Below, in pieces: positions 1 through 11,342 of a stretch of 64,000 nt of DNA. The notes under the pieces were generated by a model that was not told where the DNA came from, did no database searches, and saw nothing but the letters and a program-made list of their open reading frames with translations. This DNA comes from Episyrphus balteatus (lineage: Eukaryota > Arthropoda > Insecta > Diptera > Syrphidae). Positions within the stretch are counted from its first letter, which is position 1. The number at the start of each line of letters is the position of its first letter. The DNA lies in the NCBI RefSeq assembly GCF_945859705.1, contig NC_079135.1, forward strand, positions 121,773,551 to 121,837,550, written 5' to 3'. Made by a program: the position numbers and the translations under genes.

Positions 1-35
1 TTTACCAGTTTTGGCTGCCTTTACCAGCTTCTTAA

Positions 36-312
36 GTGATCAAGGGGCACGGTAGTGCCCAGCCAAGTTCTCTAGCAACTTTGGCACTACACCCTTATTT
101 ACAGGAAACAACTCAGGCCATTTTCGACCCCCCTCTAACTTCCACACCAAAGATGCTAGAAAATTTCAAACTCGCTACATTTATTGAACTTGTCAAAACC
201 AAACTCCTCACAAAATTTCAGCCTTTTACGATGAGTAGTTTCTGAGATATAGGGCTTCAAAAATCGCAAAAACCGTAACTGACTGACTGACTGACTCACT
301 CACTCACTGACA
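36..312. repeat. Leader segment of a composite repeat, ending in a (GACT)n microsatellite
   Basis: This segment begins with a perfect 6-bp stem and tetraloop (GGGCAC, loop GGTA, GTGCCC; 45-60). It ends in an ACTGACTGACTG / ACTCACTCACTC tract (about 277-310) that runs straight into the 147-bp tandem repeat. It reads open for 69 codons on the plus strand, but the product has no recognisable domain and I treat it as part of the repeat. Confidence 0.4.
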
Positions 313-780
313 GATCATCAAAATTATGGAGAACTTCCCGTTAACGTAGAAACTTGAAATTTTACACGGTAATAGGGCTTGTGGTGTATACAAAGGGAAA
401 AATCGAAAATTTGAGATTTTCAATTCAGGGGGCGTGGCATCCGCCCATTTCCGCTGAATCATCATCAAATATTATAGAGCACTTCTGATTATCGTAAAAT
501 CTTGAAATTTGGTAGAATGGTAGAGCTGGTAGTTTATACAAAGGAAAAAATTTAAAATTTGAGAATTTCAGCCAGGGGGCGTGGCAACCGCCCATTTCCG
601 CTGAATTTTGATTAAATATAAAAGAGCACTTCTGATTATCGTAGAATCTTGAAATTTGGTAGAATGGTAGAGATGGTAGTTTATACAAAGCAAAAAATTT
701 AAAAATTGAGAATTTCAGCCAGGGGGCGTGGCAACCGCCCATTTTCACTGAATTTTCATCAAATATAGAGATTTTCAATT
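313..780. repeat. Tandem repeat, 147-bp period, about 3.2 copies
   Basis: Units start at about 313, 460, 607 and 754 (the last truncated). They are spaced exactly 147 bp, measured on the landmark GGCGTGGC (431, 578, 725). Each unit carries the motif CCGCCCATTT followed by CGCTGAATC or a close variant. Because 147 is divisible by 3, the minus strand stays open for 117 codons as a 49-residue repeat. I consider that a by-product of the period. Confidence 0.85.
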
Positions 781-807
781 CTACATTCTACCTTGCAAAA
801 AGTAGTG

Positions 808-1157
808 AAATCACAACAAAAACATTACTGTTAAAAAAGGAGCCAAGTTCTCCTATGTTGAAATTATGCTGGCACAAAAAGTACTGAGATGTAAAAGTGT
901 ACCAAGTTCTAAAGTTTGGGTTCAAATTCTTACCAATAAAATTTTGATTGTTTACTTGGCAATTTTTGAAATAACTTTAAAAATCGGTAATTAAAAGAAA
1001 AATTGTCAAGAGAACAATCAAAATTTTATTGATACGAATTTGAACACAAACTTTAGAACTTGGTACACTTTTACATCTCAGTACTTTTTGTGCCAGCATA
1101 ATTTCAACATAGGAGAACTTGGCTCCTTTTTTAACAGTAATGTTTTTGTTGTGATTT
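808..1157. repeat. Near-perfect inverted repeat (hairpin), arms of about 155 bp
   Basis: The left arm (about 808-967) and right arm (about 998-1157) are reverse complements with only scattered mismatches. They are separated by about 30 bp of AT-rich spacer. The arms include TCACAACAAAAACATTACTG at 811 and its complement ending at 1154. The high arm identity suggests a recent MITE-like insertion or a conversion-maintained palindrome. No terminal duplication was identified. Confidence 0.85.
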
Positions 1158-1409
1158 ATTCCTTTGGCTCCAGATATCAGTTTCAGTTGCAATTTGCCAG
1201 TTTCGTATGCATTTTACTAGCTCGGCTGCGATGTATAAGCTTCGCATGCTCTTTATTAATAATTTCGGATGCGATATACCAGCTTCGCATTCTATTTTCT
1301 AGTTTCGATTTGGATTTCCTAGTTTCTGTTGTGACCAATAAGCTTTGTATGTTTCGTTTGCAATAGTTTCGGTTGCGATTCACAAGTTGCGGTTCCGATT
1401 TAAAAGCTT
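1158..1409. repeat. Degenerate minisatellite of about 20-bp units (left part)
   Basis: Loose repeats of a unit like TTTACCAGCTTCGGTTGCGA run through this stretch. The same unit is seen at 1-35 and again at 2598-2770, on the far side of the LINE fragment. The LINE therefore seems to have inserted into this array. Confidence 0.6.
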
Positions 1410-2437
1410 CGGGTGGTGGAAGAGCAAGTGGACGGGAACGTTGGACATACAATAACGAGAGAATCGAAGTCGTTAATGAATACAAATATTTAGGAGTCTA
1501 TATTACGAAAAATAATAGTATGGAGAGACATCTCAAAGAAAAATTACAAAAAGCAAAAACCACAATAAACATTGCATGGAGCAACATTTTTAATAATAAA
1601 CATATAGCCCACAGCAGCAAATACAAAATATTTGAATCAGTAACTGAGTCAACATTGTTGTATGCAGCGCAAGTGTGGGGAGGTAAGAAATATGAAACCG
1701 CGGAGAAACTCCTTCGTTATTATATTAAAAGGATATTTCGGCTACCACATAATGCACCAAATTACATGATAATGCTAGAAACTGGTATCTCTCCTCTATT
1801 TATCAAAACCTTAAAATTGCAAGTTGACTACATATGTAATGTCCTTGAATTGACAGATGAACGTCTCCCAAAAAGAGCAGCACTGCAAGCTATAAATAGT
1901 AGATCTGGTTGGTTTCAAAAGTGGTTGGAGTTAGCTGAAGAGTGTAATATAGATCTTGGACGCCCGAATGGGAACTCAAGTTGGAAAGCATCCTTGTATC
2001 AACTAATTTCTGTGATAGATGAAAGATTGAGACTGAAGTTCTCAACGGAAGCGGAAGAATCCATCTACAGGTTGATATACAGTAAGCTAGACCACAACCT
2101 CAAAGAAAAGAATTACTTCAGTGATGATTACACGACGGATCAAATATCAATGATGTTCAGATTACGAGGTGAGCTCCTCAGCCTCAACTACATCCCCCAC
2201 CGTGATGATTTGCCCATATTGTGCGAAATGTGCAATATGGGAGAAAGAGAAGATATTTATCATTTTATCGGTAGATGTCCTGTTCTGCGAGAAACAAGGA
2301 GATGTATTTTTGGAAGTGATTTCCTATCCGAAGAGCGTACGAGACAATATCTTGATCAAATAAATGTACCCATATTGTACCAATTTTGCAAAATAGCACT
2401 AACTTATAGAAACAGAATTTTAAACGAAAATTTCTAA
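1410..2437 (+). pseudogene. LINE reverse transcriptase C-terminal fragment
   Basis: About 340 codons are uninterrupted, so this is a young 5'-truncated copy. It covers the thumb and C-terminal cysteine/histidine motif only and cannot be an active polymerase without the upstream palm. It is inserted in a minisatellite, and no host promoter is visible. Confidence 0.8.
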
Positions 2438-2597
2438 TTAGAATTGTACCTTATTAAATTTTTTAAATGTTCATTTTAGTATAAAGTTGTCATTCAGGCA
2501 GACGGCAAAAAAGCCATGCTTTACAGATTTTTAAACTTGTAAAATTAATGTAAATACAATTTATAGAAATAAAGAAATCTTATCTTATCTTATCTAT
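1410..2597 (+). mobile_element. 5'-truncated non-LTR retrotransposon (LINE), 3' end with (TCTTA)n tail
   Basis: The open frame reaches a stop at 2437 and encodes the end of a LINE reverse transcriptase. It contains the thumb-region motif YKYLGVYI just after the entry point, followed by the typical coiled C-terminal region. It ends with a zinc-knuckle-like CX2CX9HX4C segment (CEMC ... H ... C, about 2220-2282). No fingers or palm (YADD) or endonuclease is present, so the copy is 5' truncated. No RNase H domain is seen. The 3' UTR is about 140 bp and ends in AATAAAG and a TCTTATCTTATC tail (about 2578-2597), as expected for target-primed insertion. The frame opens at 1373 inside the flanking minisatellite, so the first 15-20 codons are not element sequence. 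The clade is not assigned. Confidence 0.85.
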
Positions 2598-2770
2598 CTA
2601 CAAGCTTCGCGTGTTATTTTCTAGTTTCGCATTTACCAACTTCGCATTTATAAGGTTTTAATTGCAATTTACGAGATTCGGCTACGATTTACCAATTTTG
2701 CATGCTTTTCACTAGTTTTGATTGCGATTCATCCGTTTTTTGCTGCGATTTACCAACTTTTCACCTCTCA
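2598..2770. repeat. Degenerate minisatellite (right part)
   Basis: This continues the array of about 20-bp units seen at 1158-1409, with CGATTTACCAAC and TTCGCATTTACCAAC-like units. It is displaced by the LINE fragment. Confidence 0.55.
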
Positions 2771-3747
2771 GCATGCAAAAAAAAAAACAATTTGAGTCAT
2801 TTCATTTAAACCAAATCTTTTCATAACTTGAAACTTTAAATTCAACATAACCTGCATACGAATTTAACTAAGAAAATAATTTCCGTTTTAAAATTACCTA
2901 ATTCCGTCTTCCAAACCACAGGTTCTGAGAATCTCAAATGGGTGTAAGTTTATATACCTACCTCTCAAAATTATATTCTTAATTAGAACACATACCGCAC
3001 GTTTAATATATTCGCTTGGATTGTGCATGCTAACAATTTGAAGTTAGTTTATACTTATCTAACTTCTCACAGACATGAGACCATGTCGTTATAAACTCAC
3101 TATCCGCAGAACAATATAAATGTAGTAGCTATTATAGATAGGGTTCTCCATCTCATAACGAGTGTTGTGGCTCGTGTGGTCGTGGATATATTTTACGAGT
3201 ACTTCATTCATTTATCATAGTTTTACGTTTTACGTTCACGTTCATTAAAAACCCACAAAACACATCATATATTAGTTGCATGTGAGGGTGTTGTAGTCGG
3301 TGTTCAATTTCAAACTCGTTTTTTTGTTTTTGCAATTTCATAAATGAGAGTGAAGAGTAACTTTCTAAACAATGCTGCTGATGATGCAAACTCGTCGGCA
3401 CTACCACTGTCGAAAACTTTTAATTAAAATACACATTCTCTTCAAAATTATATAAATGTAACTCGAAAATAAAAAATGAATAAATGATATGAATAAATCT
3501 GTTATAAAATTGGGGGAAATTTTGAAGGGAAAAATTCACCAATTTTTCGATGCAGAAAAAAATAAAAAAGAAATTATTAAAAATTTCTGTTTGAAAAGTT
3601 TCAGAGGATAGAGAATGCCCCTTTGAGTTAAACATCAAATAAGCCTACAAATCAGGGTAAATAAAACTGACCCCACCTTGGCTACTTCAGCTCTTATATT
3701 ACTCGTTTAACTTTTAATAGCCATACAGTTTTATCAAAAACAATAAG
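2771..3747. other. Unannotated AT-rich DNA
   Basis: I see no convincing gene, TIR or tandem repeat here. The short open frames at 3204-3407 and 3420-3638 (minus) have low-complexity products. Confidence 0.5.
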
Positions 3748-4445
3748 TACAGGTAAAATAGGTTTAAAAAAAAATGTATGAAGATTTAAGATAAAACAGG
3801 TAAGAAAATACAAAATTCTTAAAAACATTTTTCATGAGAGAGTGTTTTTTATGGGGTTGAGTTATGCGTGAGAATAGTATTATAACAGCTAATATAAATG
3901 TTATTTATTTTTAAACTTGGTGAAAACGTTTCTTTTATTATAAGAGCTTAGAATCTCATAAGGAGTGTACAAAATTATCTTGAATTAAAGGGTGTTTTTT
4001 TAAGCACTTTCAGAATATGAAATTCACAAATACTAGGACGAAAATGGCACCATAATAAAAATTGTTAATAATATTTCATTTATAGTAGAAACCAGGAATT
4101 TAGGCAGTCTATAAAAAAATTTAAGATGAAAGGGTGTTTTTTTGGGAAATAAGGAAAATCCGCTATAAAATCAAGAGTAGGTAAACTTATACGAAATTTA
4201 TTAAAAATGTTGCCTTTTCCATGGGAAAGTTTTCATAACAAAATTTGTTTCATATTATTTTATACCTATATTTTATATTCCCCAAAAAAATTCTTCACTA
4301 CATTTTTAAACTTCACCCCCTCCCCCTCGTCGGCGAAAAAACACCCTTCTACCCTATTTTTCCGTACAGATTTTTTTTGATTCATGCTTCTTATCCCAAA
4401 AGCAAACTTTTTTCCAAGTTTCATATTTTTTTTATTTGTTGATTT
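3748..4445. repeat. Array of about 140-bp 'CACCCTTTCACC' units, copy 1 (rearranged)
   Basis: The stretch starts with TACAGGTAAAATAGG, as does copy 2 at 31731. Units near 3840-4000 and 4010-4150 lie in reverse orientation relative to copy 2 and align with its units at about 32370-32530 and 32220-32360. The last unit (4309-4437, beginning CTTCACCCCCTCCC) is in forward orientation and matches 32819-32945. This implies an internal inversion in this copy. Confidence 0.65.
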
Positions 4446-5328
4446 TATGTACTATAATGAAAAACTACTCGGGCAATTTTATTAAACTTCGTGTTAATAT
4501 GAATTTATCACTTTTTCATTTTAAGACTGGGTTCCCTTTTTCAGCAAAGTCAAATCTCATGTAAAAGCATTTGTGTGTATTAGTGAATGTGTTTCGCTCT
4601 CTCGCCATCGAATTCTCTGGTTTTTTACTCTCAGGATGTTGGTTATGGTTTTCATTCATTGTCTCTTTGTGAGATCGCCATCGCACTCACGCGTGCGGGG
4701 TGACATGCAAATGGATGTAGGTATTATACTACATAGATCTTTATATGGATATGGTGTTTGTGGGCGAAAACTGGTTTGAAATTCAATATTTTCATGAAAG
4801 ATTTCTGGAGTGTATACCTATTTATTTTTGAAATGAAAACTTGTTTCCATGTTGCTGTTGTGGATGGCATTTGAGTTTTTTGTGTATCAGAGAAATTTTT
4901 TGCATTATAATAATAATTATAGTTGTTCAGCGGAGAAGCAGGTAGAGGATGTGTTATATGGGTGCATTGATATAATATACTTGACAGTATCCTTTGTGTA
5001 GTTTGTATAAAAATATGAGTAGATGCGCAGAAGGATTGGTTTTCAGGTTCTTGCTCACTTTTCAGTTGTTCTTCGTTGAGCAATTTTTTATCTCGCACAC
5101 GCGCGTGCCGGCTGACATGGAAATGTATTTACTTACAATATATAAAATGTTTAGGTTCTTATCTATATGTTGTTTGAGGATGGACTCGATATCAATCCAA
5201 TTTACTTTCAACACCTTTTTAATAAAGATTTTTTTAGAGTCACCAATGCAATGAACTCAGTTGAATCGATTTTGTTTTTTATTTACCTATACCTACATTA
5301 TTAGGAAACAAAAATAAAGCAGCATTAA
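4446..5328. other. AT-rich DNA with two related short segments
   Basis: Two similar segments each carry a CACGCGTG / CACGCGCGTG palindrome followed by GACATGSAAATG (about 4640-4715 and 5070-5130). This indicates an old duplication. The open frames here have no recognisable product. Confidence 0.35.
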
Positions 5329-5330
5329 TA

Positions 5331-5656
5331 ACACTGGTCAACAAAATTGAACTTTTTTTTGCCACAAGAACCAAGATATACTTTTCTATAGGTTTTTGAT
5401 ATGCTGAACTCGAATCTGAAGTCAAAAAAAATTTGATTGGCCTCCGTTTTTGAGATATAACCGTTATAAAATGCTGAAAAACGTCATTTTGGCTCTTTTC
5501 TAGCTTCTGTTTTTATGTGGGGTAATTCATTATAAACAAATTTGTTGCCAATAGCATTTTTCTGATTGCGCATTCGAGTTCAGCAACTCAAAAACCTTTA
5601 AAAAAGTATATTTTGGTTCTTGTGGCAAAAAAAAGTTTAATTTGTTTGGCCAGTGC
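5331..5656. mobile_element. MITE with long terminal inverted repeats and TA duplication
   Basis: The ends share CACTGGYCAA, then an AACTTTTTTTTGCCACAAG block, in inverted orientation. Similarity extends about 85 bp inward on each side. TA flanks both ends (5329-5330 and 5657-5658), which fits a Tc1/mariner-type non-autonomous element of about 326 bp. No coding potential. Confidence 0.85.
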
Positions 5657-6196
5657 TATTTCTGAGTCAAAGACCACTCCTTAAATTTTCAGATTCAAGA
5701 ATCTGATTCTGGATTTTTATCAAGATTCACGCATACAAACACACGCACTTTCACACACACTCCTCTGTTTGACATTTGTCTGAACATTTGTTGTTGTTTT
5801 ATTTTTTTTATACGCACAGATTTCGCACACAATTACAAAACTAGATTTTATATTCTATTTGCAGTGGAAAATCTGAGAATTTTACACAAAAATCTCAAAA
5901 GTCAATAGAAAACGACATTACACAATGCAAAGAATTTCGCTGACACCAAAAAAAAAAAACCCAAAAGTGTCAACTCGCAACCGCGGGTGCGATATTATAA
6001 ACACGAAATGAATTGTTAGAAAAAACCCAAGAGTCAACAAGAACAAAACAACCCTTTTTGAAAACAAAAGATAAAAATAACACTGTGTAACACTCAAAAT
6101 ATACGCGGACGGATACCTATCACGATTTGTAGAGCTAGTTGCACTGATTACGAAACGTTATTTCAAAACTCCATAATCCCCCCCCCCCCCCCCTAA
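5657..6196. other. Unannotated AT-rich DNA with a poly-C tract
   Basis: No gene is seen. A run of about 14 C residues (about 6179-6192) abuts the start of the foldback that follows. Confidence 0.5.
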
Positions 6197-7812
6197 AATC
6201 TGGATTTAGGGGCAAAAAACGGTTTTTTGGACCTTCACTCATTGAAAAAATTCTAGTTTCGTCAAATTTGTACCCATTTTAAATTTCTTTATAGTTTTAG
6301 ATAGAAGACATTTAGACCTTTGTAAAAATGTATAAAACATGTGGTTTGATTAGAACCACCCAGAATTTATAAGCTGACAAAGTTCAAAAATTCCATTTTT
6401 TTTTTGTCATTTACCCAACTTCGACATCAATTTAAAGTATATGATTTCATAACAACATGCTGTTTAAAAAATATATTCTTAAATAATCAAATATTCAAAT
6501 CAAACGAGAAAAATCAGTTCAAAATTGGCTTAGACAAAAAAAAGCTACGATTTAAACCCAGATACAAAAATTCGAACTTTTAGGCATAGAACAAAAATGT
6601 TATTTTGCCACGTAGTAGGATAACTTGGGAGCCAGGATTTGTAGAGGAGTTCAATACAAACATTTTTTTATATGGGAGGGAGGTCTATTACCCCCCGTTT
6701 AGGTGGGAGAGCCAGTTTTCTAAAAAAAATTATTAAAATAAAAAAAAAATTATTAAAAAACAACGGCAACACTTACAGTAATAAATGATACCAATTCCGA
6801 AAGGCAAAATTGTACATTTAATTTTAATTTTTAAATCAATATATTATAACCAATTGTTTTTAAAATAATCGATTTCAAAGTTAAAAATAGGCGAAATATT
6901 TTTTTTTTAAACTCATTTTATATTATTTTTGTCCAGACTGTGAATTTTAATAAAAAAAAAATTTAGTAACACAGAAAACTGCCTCAATTGATTCCTTATC
7001 GAACAGCGAAAGCTATATCTTTCTAAGTCTTCTAGTTTTTGAGAAAATTGAAAAATAAAAAAAAAATTAAAACAAAAAAATATTTTGAAAAAAAGTAAAA
7101 TCTGATAAAATAATTTTTCAATTTTCTCAAAAACTAGAAGACATAGAAACATAGAGTTTTCACTGTTCGATAAGGAATCAATTGAGGCAGTTTTCTGCGT
7201 GAGTAATTTTTTTTATTAAAATTCACAGTCTGGACAATTTATTACTGTAAGTGTTGCCGTTGTTTTTTAATAATTTTTTTTTTATTTTGATAATAATGTT
7301 TTTACAAAACTGCCCCTTTCACCCAGAGAAAAAAATGTTTGTATTGAACTATTCTACAAAAACCTGTTGTCAAATCCTGGCGTCCAAGTTATCCTACTAC
7401 GTGCCAAAACAACATTTTTGTTCCATACCTAAAAGTTCGAATTTCTGTATCTGGGTTGAAATCGTAAATTTTTTTTTTCTAAGCCAATTTTAAACTGATT
7501 TTCATAAAAAATACCTCGTTTGATTTGGAAATAAATATTATTTAAGAATATATTTTTAAAACAGCATGTTGTTGTGAAAATATATACTTTAATTTGATGT
7601 CGAAGTTGGATAAATGACGATAAAAATAGAATTTTTGAACTTTGACAGCTTATAAATTTTAGGTGGTTTAACCGAGTTACATGTTTTATACATTTTATAT
7701 TTATCTTCTATCAGAAACTGTAAAAAAAAATCTAAAATGGGTAAATTTGACGAAGCTAGATTTTTTTCAATGGCTGAAGGTAAAAAAAAACGTTTTTGGC
7801 CCCTAACTGCAT
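6197..7812. mobile_element. 1.6-kb foldback element A (arms of about 750 bp)
   Basis: The left half and right half are reverse complements end to end. Matches include TTAGGGGC near 6212 against GCCCCTAA near 7799, the CCAACTTCGACATCAATTTA block near 6416, and ACGGCAACACTTACAG near 6763 against its complement near 7246. The axis is near 7080. Arms have diverged by substitutions and indels. Diverged pieces of the same family occur at 16428-16560 and 18440-18545. Confidence 0.85.
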
Positions 7813-9337
7813 ATTTTCGTATCGCGATTTCACTATCACACTTATTTTATACTTGTCTGCACCTCATACTTTGAATATGTATAGGTACTCGTAAATTAAT
7901 TGCTCATTAAATAAATCGATCCGACATAATATTGAGAATTTTACAAGCATGTTCTTTGTCCATGCTCCATGCACAACAGAGTCATTATTTGGTTTAAAAT
8001 ATTTCATCCACGAGATGGATATTGGCACTGTCCTGGAATAACAATTGGATCAAGGAACAAGAAATATACCATTCACACTGACACTTTATGTGTATTTCGC
8101 CCTCAGAATGGCCATCCATGACAGTTCTTTGAGATTAAAACAAAAATTCCGCACTCATTAACCCATGGTTCACATAAAATTAATGGAAAAACCGACCACC
8201 AACCAAGGCTCAACATAATGTACAATTGTTTGTTTACGACGTAAAAGGACGACGACGAAAAAGGACAACAAAAAAAGGACACTGGTAAAATGTTTAACAA
8301 TTTGAAGAAAATTCTCTCTGATTGATATCCCTCGAGCTATTTTCAGTGTGAATGGTGGATACAATCTGCTTCTGCAGCGCATTGTAACTCAAAAAGTTTT
8401 CCATTTCCAAAAACTCAATATATAGGTAGATTATACTACTCTACAACAGTAGAAATGCAAAACTTTTTTGAAGGGTTTTTTTTTTTTGGGGGATAGAATG
8501 GGGGAAGTGGCAACAAAATGTTAATCAATTTGCTGCTCTCTGTGTAACCAGGGTGATTGGTCTATGATGGCCAATTAGTTACAGAGTAGTTGTTAGTAGG
8601 TTCATTAGTTTGTCTCTTTTTCCCATGAATGTGGACTTTTTTTTTGTTCTACCAAAAAAATCAATTTTCTAGAACAGTATTTGGATGAAGGTGGGTAAAG
8701 ACCATTTAGAATATTGGATTGAATTAGAAATGTGTTTATTATAGAAAATTTCCAATTAGTATAAAACAAATGGTATTTTTGGGATAGTCCCGCGTTTTTC
8801 CTTTTGAATTGGCAACGGTTTGGCAAAAGTTTTGCCAATCTATTTGTCTTTTAATGGAAAAGTAATTAGTGACAGGTAATATTGTTGATATACAATACAT
8901 ATTCTGAGTAAACATTTATGTTGGGGAATTAATAGTGAGATAGATTGATTAATACCCTGAAATATTGTATGGTAAAAGAAATTTAAGTAATTTTTGTTAG
9001 TTATACTAACGTTCAATATTATAATTGCCAAGTTAGGAAGTAGAAAATAGAAAAATTTTATGTGAAATTTGTTGGATTATTGTTTGAACGTCAGAAGCGT
9101 AAAATGTATACATTTTAATAAATGTTTGAACGCACAACGCAAACTATCCCTGAAAATGGAGAAAAGAAGAGAATCTTCTTGAATAATCGAACTTCGAATT
9201 TCGGTTAAAATAAAACAATTTTTAGAACACGGAGCAATGAATTTTCTTGAAACTTTGTTATAAATCGATTAATATATTTCTTTTAAAGTGGTATACCAAA
9301 TTTTTTGACTTGCTCAATAGCCAAGTTGTATAATTGA
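7813..9337. other. Unannotated AT-rich DNA
   Basis: This reads as unique sequence. No open frame above 80 codons has a recognisable product, and I see no TIR pair. 8000-8400 is somewhat richer in GC. Confidence 0.45.
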
Positions 9338-9572
9338 ATCGTAAGTTGTAAGAACGGAATAAGTCCATTTTGCAAAATTGTTGGGAAAACGCAAAATAAT
9401 GAATAGCTTCTGTATTTTACTGTTTTCAAATGTTTGACCTTCAGATAAAATGTAGATTATGTAGATTTGAGTAGAATGAGACAAAAATTTTATTTCTATC
9501 GGTTTCTGGTAGACAGAAGACAGGTATAACGGTTTAAAAACGTTGGACTTATTCCGTTCTTACAACTTACGG
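9338..9572. mobile_element. Short foldback with 'AAGAACGGAATAAGTCCA' arms
   Basis: The left arm (about 9343-9372) and right arm (about 9541-9571) both carry GTAAGTTGTAAGAACGG in inverted orientation. A third, right-facing copy ends at about 11342 and matches the left arm further outward (CAATTGAATCGT). The original element may therefore have been larger and spanned 9338-11342. Confidence 0.6.
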
Positions 9573-9995
9573 TTTGAAATTTCACCCAAAAGCCAAATTT
9601 TGAATGAAATAAACATATCATATCATATTGATAGCAATCGATTTACTATTGATTGAGTTTGAGTAATCAAAACAAAAAAGTGTTATACATAGTAAAACAA
9701 AAATGTTTGTTGTGGTCTATTTTTTACTTGAGTAAAACAAAAAAAATGGGGAAATAAAGATAGGTTCGAATGGTCATTCTTTGGTTAATTGCCAATGAAA
9801 AAACTTTGTGAGCCCATTATTTTCAAGGAAATTTAGTCTTCTGTTTTTTTTTAGAGCAATGCATATGACAATCTTAGCCCGAAAAAAAATACCGTTAAAA
9901 AAGCAAAAAACTCAAAAAATCGCTTTTCTTGAATTTTGTTCATGTTTTTTTGGACTGTTTTGGTATGGAATTTTTTTTTAGTTTTTATAAAACAC

Positions 9996-10040
9996 TAGCT
10001 GACCCGGCAGACTTCGTTACGCCTCTTCGGCTATTTACTT
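9996..10040 (+). repeat. 'CTAGCTGACCCGGCAGAC' dispersed-repeat motif
   Basis: ACTAGCTGACCCGGCAGACT followed by TCGTTACGCC matches from memory a motif that recurs in many arthropod genomes near short interspersed repeats. I see only this isolated core. Confidence 0.4.
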
Positions 10041-10106
10041 CCAATTTTGGAGTGTGTCAATCTTTTCCAAAAAAAAAATCGGGTCACAACATCAAATATA
10101 GTATAA

Positions 10107-10231
10107 AGCTGTCGAACTACGGCATACGTTCGTTAACGTATTGACGCCTTATGTCTCTATCATTTTCTTCTGATTAAGTAGAGAGAGAGCAATAGTCAAA
10201 ACGTTAACGAACGTTTGCCGTAGTTCGACCC
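10107..10231. repeat. Hairpin MITE with TCGAACTACGGC ends
   Basis: TCGAACTACGGC at the left and GCCGTAGTTCGA at the right are perfect inverted ends. CGTTCGTTAACG and CGTTAACGAACG lie just inside. The total is about 125 bp. It has no coding capacity. Confidence 0.7.
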
Positions 10232-10239
10232 CAGATCTT

Positions 10240-11300
10240 TATAAATAAAAGAATGTGTTCTTTCGAGTTCTATTGATCGCATTATCAAGGTTGATGTTTG
10301 TAGGCTTAAAGTTTCTATATTTGGAATATGAAATATTACGAATTTAGGCTATTCATATGATTTGGAAAGCTAACTTTTTTGAACCCCTTGAAAACAACAT
10401 AAAGCCAGTACTTGAAAAAATCGTTCAAAAAAAATTTGGAGTGGACCATGCTAACCATTTATGGTATGGAAATAGATTTTGACCGATTCTTAGACTTACC
10501 CGATGTACCCACAAAATTTCATAAAAATCGTTCCAAAAATATGTAAAAAAAAATAATAATGTCAGAAAAACTATTTGCGCATGTATTTTACTTTGAATTT
10601 ATGAACACTTTTTCTGATTTGCGTCATTTGTCAAAAATTTTAAGTTGCAATTCAACCTCTTCTGCAAAATTAGCAATATATTATCTTAATTCCATCCTTT
10701 AAGAAAAAAAAACTTTTTTTTAAACATTTCTGTCAATATTTATAAATTTATTATATGAAGAAATTCGCGGCTATTTTTGTTATTTTGACCTGAACTTTGA
10801 ATTTCCAATTAATATTTTGACAGAATTGAGAAACAAAGAAAAGCTGTATCATCTTTTACGTCATGTTCCTTCTTTTTTTAAGTTTAAATTCATTGCGCAT
10901 GAGAATTTTTTCATTTGCACATTTGCGCTGCAAATATTTGCTTTTTACATTTATGAACACCTGACATTTGTCATTTGCATTAATGAAAGCTTTGCATTCG
11001 CCAGACTTGCGCAACCATGCATTTATGAAAGCGCTCTATGTTTTATTTACGATTTCCACCCTCTCATTTAATAGCAATCTGCGGTACTATCTTCTCTTAT
11101 AACCCATTCAAAGTTTTCTAAAATCAAAACTCGTGAACGTCTTAGTTAAGACATAATCAATACCCTGAAATCCTGGATTTATTCTGTCCTTCAAACTTAT
11201 AACATTTTTCAACTCCTGTAACTTCGACACCCAAAATAATTTTTTTGTTTTTTTTTTTCAACTTGGAAGTTGAAATTTGCATCAAAAAGTCAATTTCGGA
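10240..11300. other. Unannotated AT-rich DNA
   Basis: No gene recognised. An 84-codon frame at 10817-11071 is rich in Phe/Ile and overlaps degenerate 'ATTTATGAA' repeats, so I do not call it. Confidence 0.4.
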
Positions 11301-11342
11301 AAATAGTGGACTTATTCCGTTCTTACAACTGACGATTCAATT

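Noticed and set aside
425..778. 117-codon minus-strand frame
   Set aside because: A by-product of the 147-bp tandem repeat (49 codons per unit). No start context or domain.
4724..5098. 124-codon minus-strand frame
   Set aside because: No domain recognised. It spans one of two duplicated GACATG segments and lacks promoter or splice signals.
10817..11071. 84-codon plus-strand frame
   Set aside because: Phe/Ile-rich, overlaps degenerate ATTTATGAA repeats, and has no recognisable feature.
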